From an uncultured Pelagibacteraceae bacterium (GTDB lineage Bacteria; Pseudomonadota; Alphaproteobacteria; Pelagibacterales; Pelagibacteraceae): a DNA stretch of 64,000 nucleotides. Shown here piece by piece: positions 47,856-56,285 of this stretch (position 1 is its first letter; each line of letters starts with the position of its first letter). The position numbers and the translations under genes were made by a program. Below the pieces are notes generated by a model. It was not told the DNA's origin and ran no database searches. It worked only from the letters and a program-made list of their open reading frames with translations. The stretch is from assembly GCA_902606645.1 (NCBI GenBank), contig CACLHJ010000001.1, positions 1 through 64,000 of the forward strand, in the 5' to 3' direction.

Positions 47856-49007
47856 TTAGTTACGGTAGATTATTTTTGACGCATCTAAGTCTTCAATTTT
47901 TTTGCATCCCATCAAAATCATATTTCTTCTGATTTCTTTTTGCATATTATCTAATAATCTTTCAACTCCTTTTTGACCTCCAGCTCCTAAGCTAAAAAGA
48001 AATGCTTTACCAAAACTACAAGCAGTTGCTCCTGCAGCTAGAGCTTTAAGAACATGCGTTCCTCTTCTAATACCACCATCAAGTATAATTTCTAACTTAT
48101 CACCAACTGCATCTGAAATAGCTTTCACTTGATCGAAAGGAGATCTTGAACCATCTAATTGTCTTCCTCCATGATTGGAAATCATTATCGCAGTGCATCC
48201 AATATCAATTGCTCTTTTAGCATCTTCAACTGACATCACTCCTTTCAATGCAAAAGGACCGTTCCATCTCTTAATGCAGTACTCTGCATCTTTCCAATTC
48301 ATTTTAGGATCATATTGTTCATTAATATAATCTATAACTGACTTCGCAATGTTAGTTCCTTTGTCAGTTTTGTGTTTAATGTTAGCTAGCTCAAATTTTT
48401 TATTTGTTAAATATTTAAAAACCCATTCTGGACGCATCGCAAAACTTAATAAACTTTCCAGGGTTAATTTGGGAGGAGTGGTAAACCCAGTTCTATGATC
48501 TCTTTCTCTGTTTCCAGCAACAAGAGTATCCACAGTCAAGCAAAGCCCATCAAAATTTGCTCTTCGACATCTATCAATTAAATCGTCAGTAATAGATTGA
48601 TCTTTATGAACATATAGTTGAAAAAGTTTTGGACCACTTGAGATATTGGCTATTTCTTCAATTGAAAATGATGCCATTGTAGACATGCTATACATCGTTC
48701 CAAATTTTTCAGCAGCTCTTGCTGAAGCTTTGTCTCCTTCAGGAGTGTACAAACTTTGCATTGCTGTCGGTGACAAGAAAAGAGGCATATCAATTTTTCT
48801 ACCAAATACTGTTGTAGATAAATCAGGCTCTCCAACACTTGCTAATATGTTTGGAACAAGATCACAATCATTGAAAGCATTTGTGTTTCTATTGAGAGTA
48901 ACTTCATCGTCTGCACCACCATCAATGTAATGAAAGATAGGAGATGGTAATTTTTTTTTTGCTAATTTTCTAAAGTCTTCAAAATTATAACAATCATTTA
49001 TGTTCAT
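47856..49007 (-). CDS. FMN-dependent L-2-hydroxyacid dehydrogenase, copy 1
   Basis: A 383-aa TIM-barrel flavoenzyme of the glycolate oxidase/L-lactate dehydrogenase (LldD) family. Visible active-site residues are Tyr in FHYIDGGADDE, the SPTAMQ segment, Tyr in QLYVHKD, LTVDT, Lys in ALKGVMSVEDA, and the catalytic His/Arg in SNHGGRQLDGSR. All are intact. It oxidises an L-2-hydroxyacid such as L-lactate, (S)-glycerate or glycolate; the substrate is not defined. A near-identical-length paralogue lies 5 bases upstream. Confidence 0.9.
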   Translation of the reverse strand: MNINDCYNFEDFRKLAKKKLPSPIFHYIDGGADDEVTLNRNTNAFNDCDLVPNILASVGEPDLSTTVFGRKIDMPLFLSPTAMQSLYTPEGDKASARAAEKFGTMYSMSTMASFSIEEIANISSGPKLFQLYVHKDQSITDDLIDRCRRANFDGLCLTVDTLVAGNRERDHRTGFTTPPKLTLESLLSFAMRPEWVFKYLTNKKFELANIKHKTDKGTNIAKSVIDYINEQYDPKMNWKDAEYCIKRWNGPFALKGVMSVEDAKRAIDIGCTAIMISNHGGRQLDGSRSPFDQVKAISDAVGDKLEIILDGGIRRGTHVLKALAAGATACSFGKAFLFSLGAGGQKGVERLLDNMQKEIRRNMILMGCKKIEDLDASKIIYRN

Positions 49008-49012
49008 GATTA

Positions 49013-50164
49013 CTATGTTCTAAATCTTAAATTACTTCTATTTAGATCACTTATTTTGGTGCAACCCATTAACTTCATATCTCTAACTAATTCAGACTTA
49101 TACTTTTCTAAAGCTCTTTCAACACCTGCTTGTCCAGCTGCTGCTAAGGCGTATAAGTACAATCTTCCACCAGAACATGCCTTTGCACCTAATGATAATG
49201 CTTTAAGCATGTGAGTTCCTCTGTGAATTCCACCCTCACAGATTACATCCAGTTTGTCACCAACAGCATCAACAATTTCAGCAAGTTGATCAAAAGGTGA
49301 TCTTGATCCATCAAGTTGTCTTCCACCATGGTTTGAAACCATTATTCCTGTACATCCAATATCTACTGCTCTTTTAGCATCTTCAACACTCATCACTCCT
49401 TTTAAAGCAAAATGACCTCCCCACTTAGAGCAAAGTTGTTCAGCATCTTTCCAATTCATTGACTGATCCAGCATTGTAGAAAAATAATTTCCAATTGAAG
49501 AGTTGGTGCTCGTACCTTCTTTTACAAAATCTTGAAGATGAGGTAGTTCAAACTTACCTTTTGTTAAGTAATTTATTCCCCACATTGGCTTTGTTGCAAA
49601 ACTAAATAAACTTGAGAGTGTTAGTTTAGGTGGTGACGTAAACCCAGTTCTCAAATCTCTTTCTCTATTTCCTCCAGTTATTGTATCAACTGTTAAAGCC
49701 ATAACGTCAAACTTAGCAGCTTTCGCTCTTTCTAAACAAGAGTCGTTGAGTCCTCTATCTTTATGAAAATAAAACTGAAACATTTTTGGTGTATCAACAA
49801 GTGAGGAAATTTCCTCTACACTCACTGTGGCTAAAGCAGATACCCCAAACATGGTATTATATTTCTTAGCAGCTTTGCCTACAGCTCTTTCCCCATCGTA
49901 ATGAAACAATCTCTGTAAAGCAGTAGGTGATAAATAAAAAGGTAAATCTAATTTTTTTCCAAATATTGTTGTAGATAAATCTACATTCTCTACACCTCTT
50001 AAAACATTTGGCACCAAATCAACATCATCAAATGCACTCGTATTTCTTGCATATGTAACTTCATCATCTGCAGCACCATCAATGTAGTGAAAAATTGGAG
50101 AAGGTAACTTTTTTTGCGCTAGTTTTCTAAAATCAGCAAAATTATGACAATCTTTTAAATTCAT
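49013..50164 (-). CDS. FMN-dependent L-2-hydroxyacid dehydrogenase, copy 2
   Basis: A second 383-aa LldD/glycolate oxidase-type enzyme; same length as the next gene downstream and alignable throughout, so this is a tandem duplication. Active-site residues are retained: Tyr in FHYIDGAADDE, SPTALQ, Tyr in QFYFHKD, LTVDT, Lys in ALKGVMSVEDA and SNHGGRQLDGSR. Differences at the substrate-side loop (RLFHYDGERAVG versus SLYTPEGDKASA) and QFYFHKD versus QLYVHKD suggest divergent substrate preference. Confidence 0.9.
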   Translation of the reverse strand: MNLKDCHNFADFRKLAQKKLPSPIFHYIDGAADDEVTYARNTSAFDDVDLVPNVLRGVENVDLSTTIFGKKLDLPFYLSPTALQRLFHYDGERAVGKAAKKYNTMFGVSALATVSVEEISSLVDTPKMFQFYFHKDRGLNDSCLERAKAAKFDVMALTVDTITGGNRERDLRTGFTSPPKLTLSSLFSFATKPMWGINYLTKGKFELPHLQDFVKEGTSTNSSIGNYFSTMLDQSMNWKDAEQLCSKWGGHFALKGVMSVEDAKRAVDIGCTGIMVSNHGGRQLDGSRSPFDQLAEIVDAVGDKLDVICEGGIHRGTHMLKALSLGAKACSGGRLYLYALAAAGQAGVERALEKYKSELVRDMKLMGCTKISDLNRSNLRFRT

Positions 50165-50172
50165 AAGTTTTA

Positions 50173-50685
50173 TTAGAAGTTTTTTAAGAAATTAAACATA
50201 TAACTATTTGCCCCAGGATTTTTGTCTCCTAAACTTGCATTAGATATGTGATTATAAGAGAAGCCTAATTCGCTTGTTTTTGATAAATTAAGTGAAAATT
50301 GTAATTCACTCTTAAATTCAATTAGATGACCCAAATCTTTACCATCTCCCTCATGATATAATCCTGGTGTAAAACTCGGTGTAAAATTTAATGCTCCAAT
50401 TTTATATTGAGCTTGAACGCCTGTATAAACATAACCTGCATTATCAGCTGTTATCAGTGCTCCAGTAACAGGTGAAAGATTTCCTAAAAATGTATCACGA
50501 TTTAAATTCTCATTTTGATGTTGAAATCCAATTAAAGTTGATTTTTTTCCATCATCACTAAAGTCAAACATGCCAGTATAAACATTAAATTCTGTATATT
50601 GATTTTTTATTTCTAATTCTTCAGCAAAAACTGCAAACGAAAAAGAAATCATAAAAAAAATTGAAAAAAAATTTTTTAAATTCAT
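50173..50685 (-). CDS. PagL-like lipid A 3-O-deacylase (acyloxyacyl hydrolase family)
   Basis: A 170-aa outer-membrane beta-barrel protein with signal peptide MNLKNFFSIFFMISFSFAVFAEE. The C-terminal part carries the family motif YNHISNASLGDKNPGANSY, in which the His-Ser pair is the catalytic dyad in PagL, and ends in FLKNF, an aromatic outer-membrane C-terminus. Alternating beta strands run throughout. PagL removes the 3-O acyl chain of lipid A. It lies 9 bases from the FMN-dehydrogenase gene, with no obvious link to it. Confidence 0.8.
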   Translation of the reverse strand: MNLKNFFSIFFMISFSFAVFAEELEIKNQYTEFNVYTGMFDFSDDGKKSTLIGFQHQNENLNRDTFLGNLSPVTGALITADNAGYVYTGVQAQYKIGALNFTPSFTPGLYHEGDGKDLGHLIEFKSELQFSLNLSKTSELGFSYNHISNASLGDKNPGANSYMFNFLKNF

Positions 50686-50694
50686 AGCTAATAA

Positions 50695-51060
50695 TTAATT
50701 ATTTTTAAATATAGATCTTTTAAAAATTATTGCACCTCCAAATACAAATATCAATATTGGTAATAACCATAGTAAATAGGTATTTTTATTAAGCCCAGGA
50801 TCATACAAAATCCAATCACCATATTTTTCCTTAAAATAAATATATATTTCTTTTTCTGATAAACCTTGATCTAATTTTTTATCTACTAAAATTTTCATAC
50901 TATTTGCAAAATCAGAATCTGAATCATAAACAGATTGTCCCTGACAAATCAAACATCTAAGATTTTTTGTTATCTCATTTCTTTGACTATTTTCATTTGC
51001 ATAAAGATTGTTATAAAACAGTAAGAAAAAAATAATTATAAAAGCTTTAAATATTTTCAT
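50695..51060 (-). CDS. ccmH: Cytochrome c maturation protein CcmH (CycL-type)
   Basis: A 121-aa periplasmic thioredox protein that reduces apocytochrome c before heme attachment. The N-terminal signal/anchor is MKIFKAFIIIFFLLFYNNLYA. The redox motif LRCLICQGQSVYDSDS (RCxxC) and the downstream KYGDWILYDPGLN are typical, and a C-terminal membrane helix (LLWLLPILIFVFGGAIIF) anchors it. It is the last gene of the ccm operon and overlaps ccmG by 4 bases. The CcmI-type TPR extension is absent. Confidence 0.93.
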   Translation of the reverse strand: MKIFKAFIIIFFLLFYNNLYANENSQRNEITKNLRCLICQGQSVYDSDSDFANSMKILVDKKLDQGLSEKEIYIYFKEKYGDWILYDPGLNKNTYLLWLLPILIFVFGGAIIFKRSIFKNN

Positions 51061-51575
51061 TTTATTATTTTTTGTATTTCCATCAGCAACTCCTGGTTAA
51101 GAGGTCCAATATATTTTTTAATTATTTTGTTGTTATAAATTATAAAAGTTTCAGGTACACCAAAAGCACCCCATTCGATTGAATTTGTCCCATTTTTATC
51201 TACAATAATTTTTTTATAAGGATTTCCTAATTCATCCAAAAAGCTTTTAGCATTTTTTTTTTTATCTTTATAATTCATGCCAATAATAGTTAATTTATTA
51301 TTTTTACTTAAACTCATTAATATTGGGTGTTCATCTCTACATGGAACACACCAGGAGGCCCAAATGTTGAACAAATAGAATTTATCTAATTCAAAAATTT
51401 CACTTGAGCTTGAATTCTCGTTCAAAAGCAGAAGATCAGCTGAGAAAATTGGGATATCGTTATTGATCTTCGTGTCTGGTGTATAAATATTTGTATCTTT
51501 TAAACTTTTATAAAAAACGGCAAAAATAATTAAAAATATTAATATTATTGAATACGGAATTAATTTTTTTTTCAT
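51057..51575 (-). CDS. ccmG: Cytochrome c maturation thiol-disulfide protein CcmG/DsbE
   Basis: A 172-aa thioredoxin-like protein anchored by an N-terminal helix (YSIILIFLIIFAVFY). The active site is NIWASWCVPCRDEHP (WCxxC) in a thioredoxin fold, with the cis-Pro region GVPETFIIYNN. It keeps CcmH and apocytochrome cysteines reduced. It overlaps ccmF and ccmH by 4 bases on each side, giving tightly coupled translation. Confidence 0.93.
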   Translation of the reverse strand: MKKKLIPYSIILIFLIIFAVFYKSLKDTNIYTPDTKINNDIPIFSADLLLLNENSSSSEIFELDKFYLFNIWASWCVPCRDEHPILMSLSKNNKLTIIGMNYKDKKKNAKSFLDELGNPYKKIIVDKNGTNSIEWGAFGVPETFIIYNNKIIKKYIGPLNQELLMEIQKIIK

Positions 51576-53446
51576 ATTCTTTTCTGTAGAAAACTAACTA
51601 AACCACCTATGCTTATCATGACAACTGATAACCATATCCACAACATAAAAGGTTTAACTTGATATCTTACATTAAAATAATCTTGATTTTGGACAAGATT
51701 AATTACAATAAATTTGTCCTTCATTAACGTAGTTTTAATATCTGCCTCACTAGTTGTGATATTTGGTTGATTATATATTCTTAATTCAGGTGATAAGTTA
51801 TTGTTTATACCTTCAGAATTAGTAATGTTAAAATTAGCAATTATAGATTTATAATTTTTCTCTTTTTTTTGATTTATACTTTCAAAAACTATTTTTGTTT
51901 TTGAATTATCATAAGTTTCACCTACTTTTAAATTAGTTATTATTTCACTTGAAAATAAATTGTTAAATAAAATACTTAAAATCAATAAACTAAATCCAAA
52001 ATGAGCGGTGTTTTGTGCAAAATTTTTATATTTTTTATTAAAAAAATCTCTCAATGTAATAAAAAATAAATAAAGAGCACTGGAGATCAGGATAGTATTA
52101 ATAAGAATATTTGTATTAAAATTTTTGACAATAAAAAAAGATATTAAAATAGAGATAACTAATAAAGAAATCAGATAGATCTTATTTTTTAAATCGGATC
52201 TTATCCATTTTAACCTTGGCCCGATTGCCATCACAAATAAAAAAGGGATTAAAAATGGAGCAATGAGTTTGTGATAGAATGGCGGCCCTACAGATATTTT
52301 TTGGGAGGATATAACATCTAAAAAGATAGGATAAACTGTACCAATCAATACAACTGATAGAAAGTACATCATAAACCAGTTATTTACTAAAATTGAAGTT
52401 TCTTTACTTAACCAAAAAAAATTAGACGAATTATTTTTACTAGTTTGATGAAAAAAGAAAAAAATAAATAAAGACAAAAAAATTAAAGCAAATAAGAATA
52501 TTAGAATAAATAAACCTCTTTCTGGATCATTGGCAAATGTATGAACAGAATTTAAAATTCCAGATCTTACTAAAAAAGTTCCACACATGCTCAAAGTGAA
52601 AGTTGTAATGGACAAAATGATTACCCATGAGGTTAGGATTTCTTTTCTCTCAAGTACTAAAATACAGTGTAAAAGAGTTGTCAAAGCTAACCATGGCATT
52701 AAGGAAACATTTTCTACTGGATCCCAAAACCAAAATCCTCCCCAACCTAATTCATAATAAGCCCAAATTGATCCAAGCAAAATACCTAATGTTAAAAAAA
52801 TCCAGGAAATTAAAACCCATTTTTTAATATGAATAGCCCAGCTTGTTGAAACCATTTTTAAGGTAGTTGCAGCTAAAGCAGATGAAAAAATAATAGAGGA
52901 GCCAACATACCCTAAGTATAAAATTGGTGGATGAATTGCTAAAGCAGGATCCTGCAATATTGGATTTAACCCTAAGCCCTCATCTGGAACTGGAAATAAA
53001 TAATTAAAAGGGTTTGAGGTTTGTATGAGAAATAGAAAAAAACCAATTATGATTACTTGCTGAAAACCTAGTGTTAAAATTTTATACTTAATTGGTTGAT
53101 TTTTAGTTCTTAATAAAAATATAAATATAAATAATGTTAAAACTAATAACCATAGCAGCAAACTACCCTCATGGTTTCCCCAAGTTCCACTAATTTTATA
53201 AAAAAGTGGTTTAGTCGTATGTGAATTGTTAAATACAGTTTCGTTACTAAAATCTGATATAACAAAAGAAATAATTAAAGCTAAAAAACTAATTAAAACA
53301 AAAAATAATTGCAAAAAAGAAAACGATAAAATTTTAGTGTCTAATTGATTTGAATTTTTAAAATTTTGAATTGAAAAAAAAATTAAAATTAAGCCGACAC
53401 TCAAACCTAGAATAAGTGAATAATGACCAACAACACTGTAAATCAA
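51572..53446 (-). CDS. ccmF: Heme lyase subunit CcmF
   Basis: A 624-aa polytopic membrane protein with about 12-15 hydrophobic segments. The heme-handling WWD-like domain is WGGFWFWDPVENVSLMPWLA. Periplasmic His-bearing segments include ALAIHPPILYLGYVG, WGNHEGSLLLW, and SVHTFANDPERG. With CcmH it ligates heme to apocytochrome c cysteines. The overlap with ccmG is 4 bases; one base separates it from ccmE. Confidence 0.96.
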   Translation of the reverse strand: MIYSVVGHYSLILGLSVGLILIFFSIQNFKNSNQLDTKILSFSFLQLFFVLISFLALIISFVISDFSNETVFNNSHTTKPLFYKISGTWGNHEGSLLLWLLVLTLFIFIFLLRTKNQPIKYKILTLGFQQVIIIGFFLFLIQTSNPFNYLFPVPDEGLGLNPILQDPALAIHPPILYLGYVGSSIIFSSALAATTLKMVSTSWAIHIKKWVLISWIFLTLGILLGSIWAYYELGWGGFWFWDPVENVSLMPWLALTTLLHCILVLERKEILTSWVIILSITTFTLSMCGTFLVRSGILNSVHTFANDPERGLFILIFLFALIFLSLFIFFFFHQTSKNNSSNFFWLSKETSILVNNWFMMYFLSVVLIGTVYPIFLDVISSQKISVGPPFYHKLIAPFLIPFLFVMAIGPRLKWIRSDLKNKIYLISLLVISILISFFIVKNFNTNILINTILISSALYLFFITLRDFFNKKYKNFAQNTAHFGFSLLILSILFNNLFSSEIITNLKVGETYDNSKTKIVFESINQKKEKNYKSIIANFNITNSEGINNNLSPELRIYNQPNITTSEADIKTTLMKDKFIVINLVQNQDYFNVRYQVKPFMLWIWLSVVMISIGGLVSFLQKRI

Positions 53447-53447
53447 T

Positions 53448-53867
53448 TTATTTATCCTCCAAAGCTTCTTTTACTTCTGGTGGCATGTAATTTTCATCAT
53501 GCTTAGCTAAAATTTTAGTGGCAGAAAAAAAATTTCTATCTTTTAAAAATCCTTCCGCAACTACCCCTTTTTCCTCAGCAAAGAGATTAGGGACAGCACC
53601 AGAATAACTCACATTTATTTCATTTTTAAAATCTGTAATAATGAAGTTAACTTCATCAGAATTTACATTAATTGAATTTTTTTTAACCATTCCTCCAACT
53701 CTAATTTTATTTGTATCTAATTCTGATAATGTTTTAATTTCAGTTGGTGATTGAAAAAAAACTACATTTTCCTCTAAAGATTTTAGAATTAAAAAAACTG
53801 TTAAAATTAATGTAACTAAAATTAATGTTACGAACAAAAATCTTAATTTAACTTTACGACCATACAT
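53448..53867 (-). CDS. ccmE: Periplasmic heme chaperone CcmE
   Basis: A 139-aa membrane-anchored OB-fold protein that accepts heme covalently and passes it to CcmF. An N-terminal helix ([20 protein letters not shown]) precedes the barrel. The heme-binding histidine lies in [13 protein letters not shown] (HxxxY arrangement). [10 protein letters not shown] and the short C-terminal tail are typical. It follows ccmD by 10 bases. Confidence 0.95.
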   Translation of the reverse strand: MYGRKVKLRFLFVTLILVTLILTVFLILKSLEENVVFFQSPTEIKTLSELDTNKIRVGGMVKKNSINVNSDEVNFIITDFKNEINVSYSGAVPNLFAEEKGVVAEGFLKDRNFFSATKILAKHDENYMPPEVKEALEDK

Positions 53868-53877
53868 GGTTCAAAAG

Positions 53878-54105
53878 TTAGTTGTTTGTGGCGTTAGCTA
53901 AAATTTCTTTATTGATTCTTTGTGTTTTTGCAGAATTAGCTTTCTCAGGATTTAAAGACCCAAATTTAGCAACAAATTTACTTTGCTCTTTAACAAATTG
54001 TAGCTTCGTAATCATATACAAACCTAAAAAACTTAAAAGAGTAAAGCCAAAAGCAGACATTACATACACTGCATATCCATTCATAAAAAGTAATTCATTA
54101 ATCAT
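53878..54105 (-). CDS. ccmD: Cytochrome c maturation protein CcmD (small anchor)
   Basis: A 75-aa protein with one membrane helix (about residues 8-32, YAVYVMSAFGFTLLSFLGLYMI), preceded by the MNGYAVYVMSAF segment typical of CcmD. Sequence conservation is low; position between ccmC and ccmE supports the call. It overlaps ccmC by 4 bases. CcmD helps release holo-CcmE from the CcmABCD complex. Confidence 0.8.
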   Translation of the reverse strand: MINELLFMNGYAVYVMSAFGFTLLSFLGLYMITKLQFVKEQSKFVAKFGSLNPEKANSAKTQRINKEILANATNN

Positions 54106-54809
54106 AATCTATCTAAGCCTTTATTTTTAATTTTTATCAGTTCTGTATTATATTTCATTAAGAAAATTAACAACGAAAATAGAGCAAATGCCGCAGTCAT
54201 TAATAATAATGGGAAAAGCATTGAAGAATGTATTGAGCTTTTTGTAAAAATATTAATTGATGCTGGCTGGTGAAGTGTATTCCACCAATCAACCGAGTAT
54301 TTAGTAATTGGAACATTTATAATACCGGCAATAGTTATAAAAGTGGTAATCTTAAAAACTTTTTCTTCTTTCTCATAAATTCTCCAAGCTATTAAATACA
54401 TAGCAAAAAATAATGCTAAAATTAACATTGATGTAATCCGAGCATCCCATGCCCACCAAGTTCCCCATGTAGGTTTGCCCCAAATTGCACCTGTAACTAA
54501 GGCAATTATATTAAAAACAAATCCAGATGGTGCTAAACTTTTTGCTATTAAAAAAAAATTTTTATTCTTAAAAATAAAACCACTTATCGACAACAAAGTA
54601 ATTGATGAAAAAATTCCAAGAGAGATCCATGCTGATGGAACATGAACATACATAATTCTTACTGCGTCGCTTTGTTTATAATCCTCTGGAGACAAAATTA
54701 ATGCCTCTGTCAAACCAACTGTCAAAATAACAATAAATAAAAATAAAATATACTTTGGGGCTTTAGAGGTTATTTGAAAAATTTTATTAGGTTCAAAAAT
54801 CTTAAACAT
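54102..54809 (-). CDS. ccmC: Heme exporter/handling protein CcmC
   Basis: A 235-aa membrane protein with six hydrophobic segments. The WWD domain is WGKPTWGTWWAWDARITSML, flanked by conserved His in IMYVHVPSAW and in the STLHQPASI-type segment (here NTLHQPASIN). It loads heme onto CcmE. It is the first ccm gene here; ccmA and ccmB, which form the ABC transporter, and ccmI are not in this window. Confidence 0.95.
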   Translation of the reverse strand: MFKIFEPNKIFQITSKAPKYILFLFIVILTVGLTEALILSPEDYKQSDAVRIMYVHVPSAWISLGIFSSITLLSISGFIFKNKNFFLIAKSLAPSGFVFNIIALVTGAIWGKPTWGTWWAWDARITSMLILALFFAMYLIAWRIYEKEEKVFKITTFITIAGIINVPITKYSVDWWNTLHQPASINIFTKSSIHSSMLFPLLLMTAAFALFSLLIFLMKYNTELIKIKNKGLDRL

Positions 54810-54857
54810 ATCTATTACTTAATAATTAATTTTGGAATTTCTATTATGAAAAGGTTA

Positions 54858-54922
54858 TCTGATCAAGAATGCAGAGGGGGAGACAATAAGACTAAATATA
54901 ACGTTTAACATCCTTGATCAGA
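54858..54922. other. Long-stem intergenic structure upstream of ccmC
   Basis: TCTGATCAAG (54858-54867) pairs perfectly with CTTGATCAGA (54913-54922), with ATG/CAT extending the pairing past a mismatch. The enclosed loop is 45 bases and G-rich on the plus strand. Just after the stem the 14-base unit GACT(T)AAATATAACG occurs twice (around 54889 and 54927). It lies in the 181-base gap between ccmC and hspQ. I cannot assign it to a known riboswitch or terminator. Confidence 0.5.
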
Positions 54923-54990
54923 ATATGACTTAAATATAACGAATATTTATGGCCTAGATTTGAGCTAAATGTGTTGGAATATTGATTTGT

Positions 54991-55311
54991 TTAATTTGAA
55001 AGCTTAAAATAACTAGAGCCCTTTTTTCCTGAAAAAATTTCTTCAATTAGAGGGTGTTTTATTGGCTCATCAGAGTCGTCCATAAGCAAGTTTTGCTCTG
55101 AAACATATGCTTCATAAGTAATTTCGTCATTTTCGGCAAGTAGGTGATAAAATGGCTGATCTTTTTTTGGTCTAACATTCTTTGGGATCGATTGATACCA
55201 TTCCTCTGAATTATTAAATTCAAAATCAACATCATAAATCACACCTCTAAATTCAAAGTGTTTATGTTTAACAATGTCGCCGATTGAGAATTTAGCTTTT
55301 TGAATTGCCAT
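54991..55311 (-). CDS. hspQ: Heat shock protein HspQ (YccV family)
   Basis: A 106-aa small protein of the HspQ/YccV family that in enterobacteria binds hemimethylated DNA or acts as a Lon specificity factor. Family-typical blocks are FSIGDIVKHKHFEFRGVIYDVD, WYQSIPKNVRPKKDQPFYHLLA, TYEAYVSEQNLLMD and a C-terminal hydrophilic tail. Full length. It precedes ccmC in orientation by 181 bases and is divergent from the ispZ gene. Confidence 0.9.
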   Translation of the reverse strand: MAIQKAKFSIGDIVKHKHFEFRGVIYDVDFEFNNSEEWYQSIPKNVRPKKDQPFYHLLAENDEITYEAYVSEQNLLMDDSDEPIKHPLIEEIFSGKKGSSYFKLSN

Positions 55312-55398
55312 TATTGTTAGTATGGGTATTTAAATATAAAAATCAATGCAAAAAAGATTAATGTTTTGTGATGTGGCAAATATGTTAATATCTTTTTA

Positions 55399-55953
55399 GT
55401 GAATAAATCTTTTTTGAAATTTATTACCGATTTCGGACCATTAGCAATATTTTTTTTCTTTTATTATAATAATGATAAAAATTTATCCGTTGCAATACCT
55501 CCACTCATAGTTGCAACTTTAATTGCTTTAGCGGTTGTATGGTTCTTTGAAAAAAAAATACCCCCAATGCCATTGGTTAGTGGAATATTAATCACATTCT
55601 TTGGTGGACTAACTATTTATTTTAATGATCCAATATTTATTTATGTAAAACCAACTATAATAAATATTTTATTTGCCTTAGCTTTATTTTTTGGAAAATA
55701 TTTTACAAGAGAACCTATTTTAAAAAAAATTATGGGTAAATCCATACCCTTATCTGATATTGGATGGGAAATACTAAATAAAAGATGGATGTTGTTTTTT
55801 CTTGGGCTCGCCGTACTTAATGAGTTTGTTTGGAGGACGCAAACTGAGGAATTCTGGGTTAACTTTAAAGTATGGGGAATGTTGCCAATAACAATAATTT
55901 TTACAGCATTTCAAATACCACTCATTAATAAACATAAAATTGATGCGCAGTAA
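55399..55953 (+). CDS. yciB: Inner-membrane septation protein A-like (IspZ/YciB)
   Basis: A 184-aa protein with five membrane helices. It starts with GTG at 55399 and opens FLKFITDFGPLAIFFFFYY, which is the family hallmark. EKKIPPMPLVSG, FGKYFTREPILKKIMGKSIPLSD and GWEILNKRWMLFFLGLAVLNEFVWR are also typical. Loss in E. coli or Shigella affects septation and envelope integrity. It overlaps the next gene by 11 bases. Confidence 0.92.
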   Translation: MNKSFLKFITDFGPLAIFFFFYYNNDKNLSVAIPPLIVATLIALAVVWFFEKKIPPMPLVSGILITFFGGLTIYFNDPIFIYVKPTIINILFALALFFGKYFTREPILKKIMGKSIPLSDIGWEILNKRWMLFFLGLAVLNEFVWRTQTEEFWVNFKVWGMLPITIIFTAFQIPLINKHKIDAQ

Positions 55954-56281
55954 TCTAAAATTAATAATCAATAACCCTCAAAATAAAATAGAGCAAAAGC
56001 AGTTCTTTGAAAAAGATGAACTTAAAATAATTTTAGATCTATATGCAAAAATGGTGTCTGAAGGATCTTGGAAAGACTATGGGTTAAATATTTCTAGCAA
56101 ACAGGTAAGCTTTAGTGTTTTTAGAAATGCAGCTGAAAATGCTATTTATAAAATTTGTAAAAATTTTAAGCCAAAAAATAAAAATCTTAAATATTTGATT
56201 ACAGATACAAACGGTAAAATATTGAAAAACTCTTTTGAACTTACATTATTACTAAAAAATACTAATTGGAAAAAGCTCTAA
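55943..56281 (+). CDS. DUF2794 family protein
   Basis: A 112-aa protein from the ATG at 55943, overlapping yciB by 11 bases. It matches the alphaproteobacterial DUF2794 pattern: FFEKDELKIILDLYAKMVSEGSWKDYGLNISSK-like and FSVFRNAAENAIYKI, then LELAxxLK-like C-terminal residues. No enzymatic motif is visible. It may be a small cytoplasmic regulator, but function is unknown. It is followed by the convergent BI-1 gene after 4 bases. Confidence 0.8.
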   Translation: MRSNLKLIINNPQNKIEQKQFFEKDELKIILDLYAKMVSEGSWKDYGLNISSKQVSFSVFRNAAENAIYKICKNFKPKNKNLKYLITDTNGKILKNSFELTLLLKNTNWKKL

Positions 56282-56285
56282 AAAA

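Noticed and set aside
54810-54990. tRNA, SAM-II/SAM-V riboswitch or tmRNA fragment in the ccmC-hspQ gap
   Set aside because: No T-loop, acceptor stem or conserved riboswitch core could be matched; only an AGCTAAA-like string resembles SAM-II and its pairing partners are missing.
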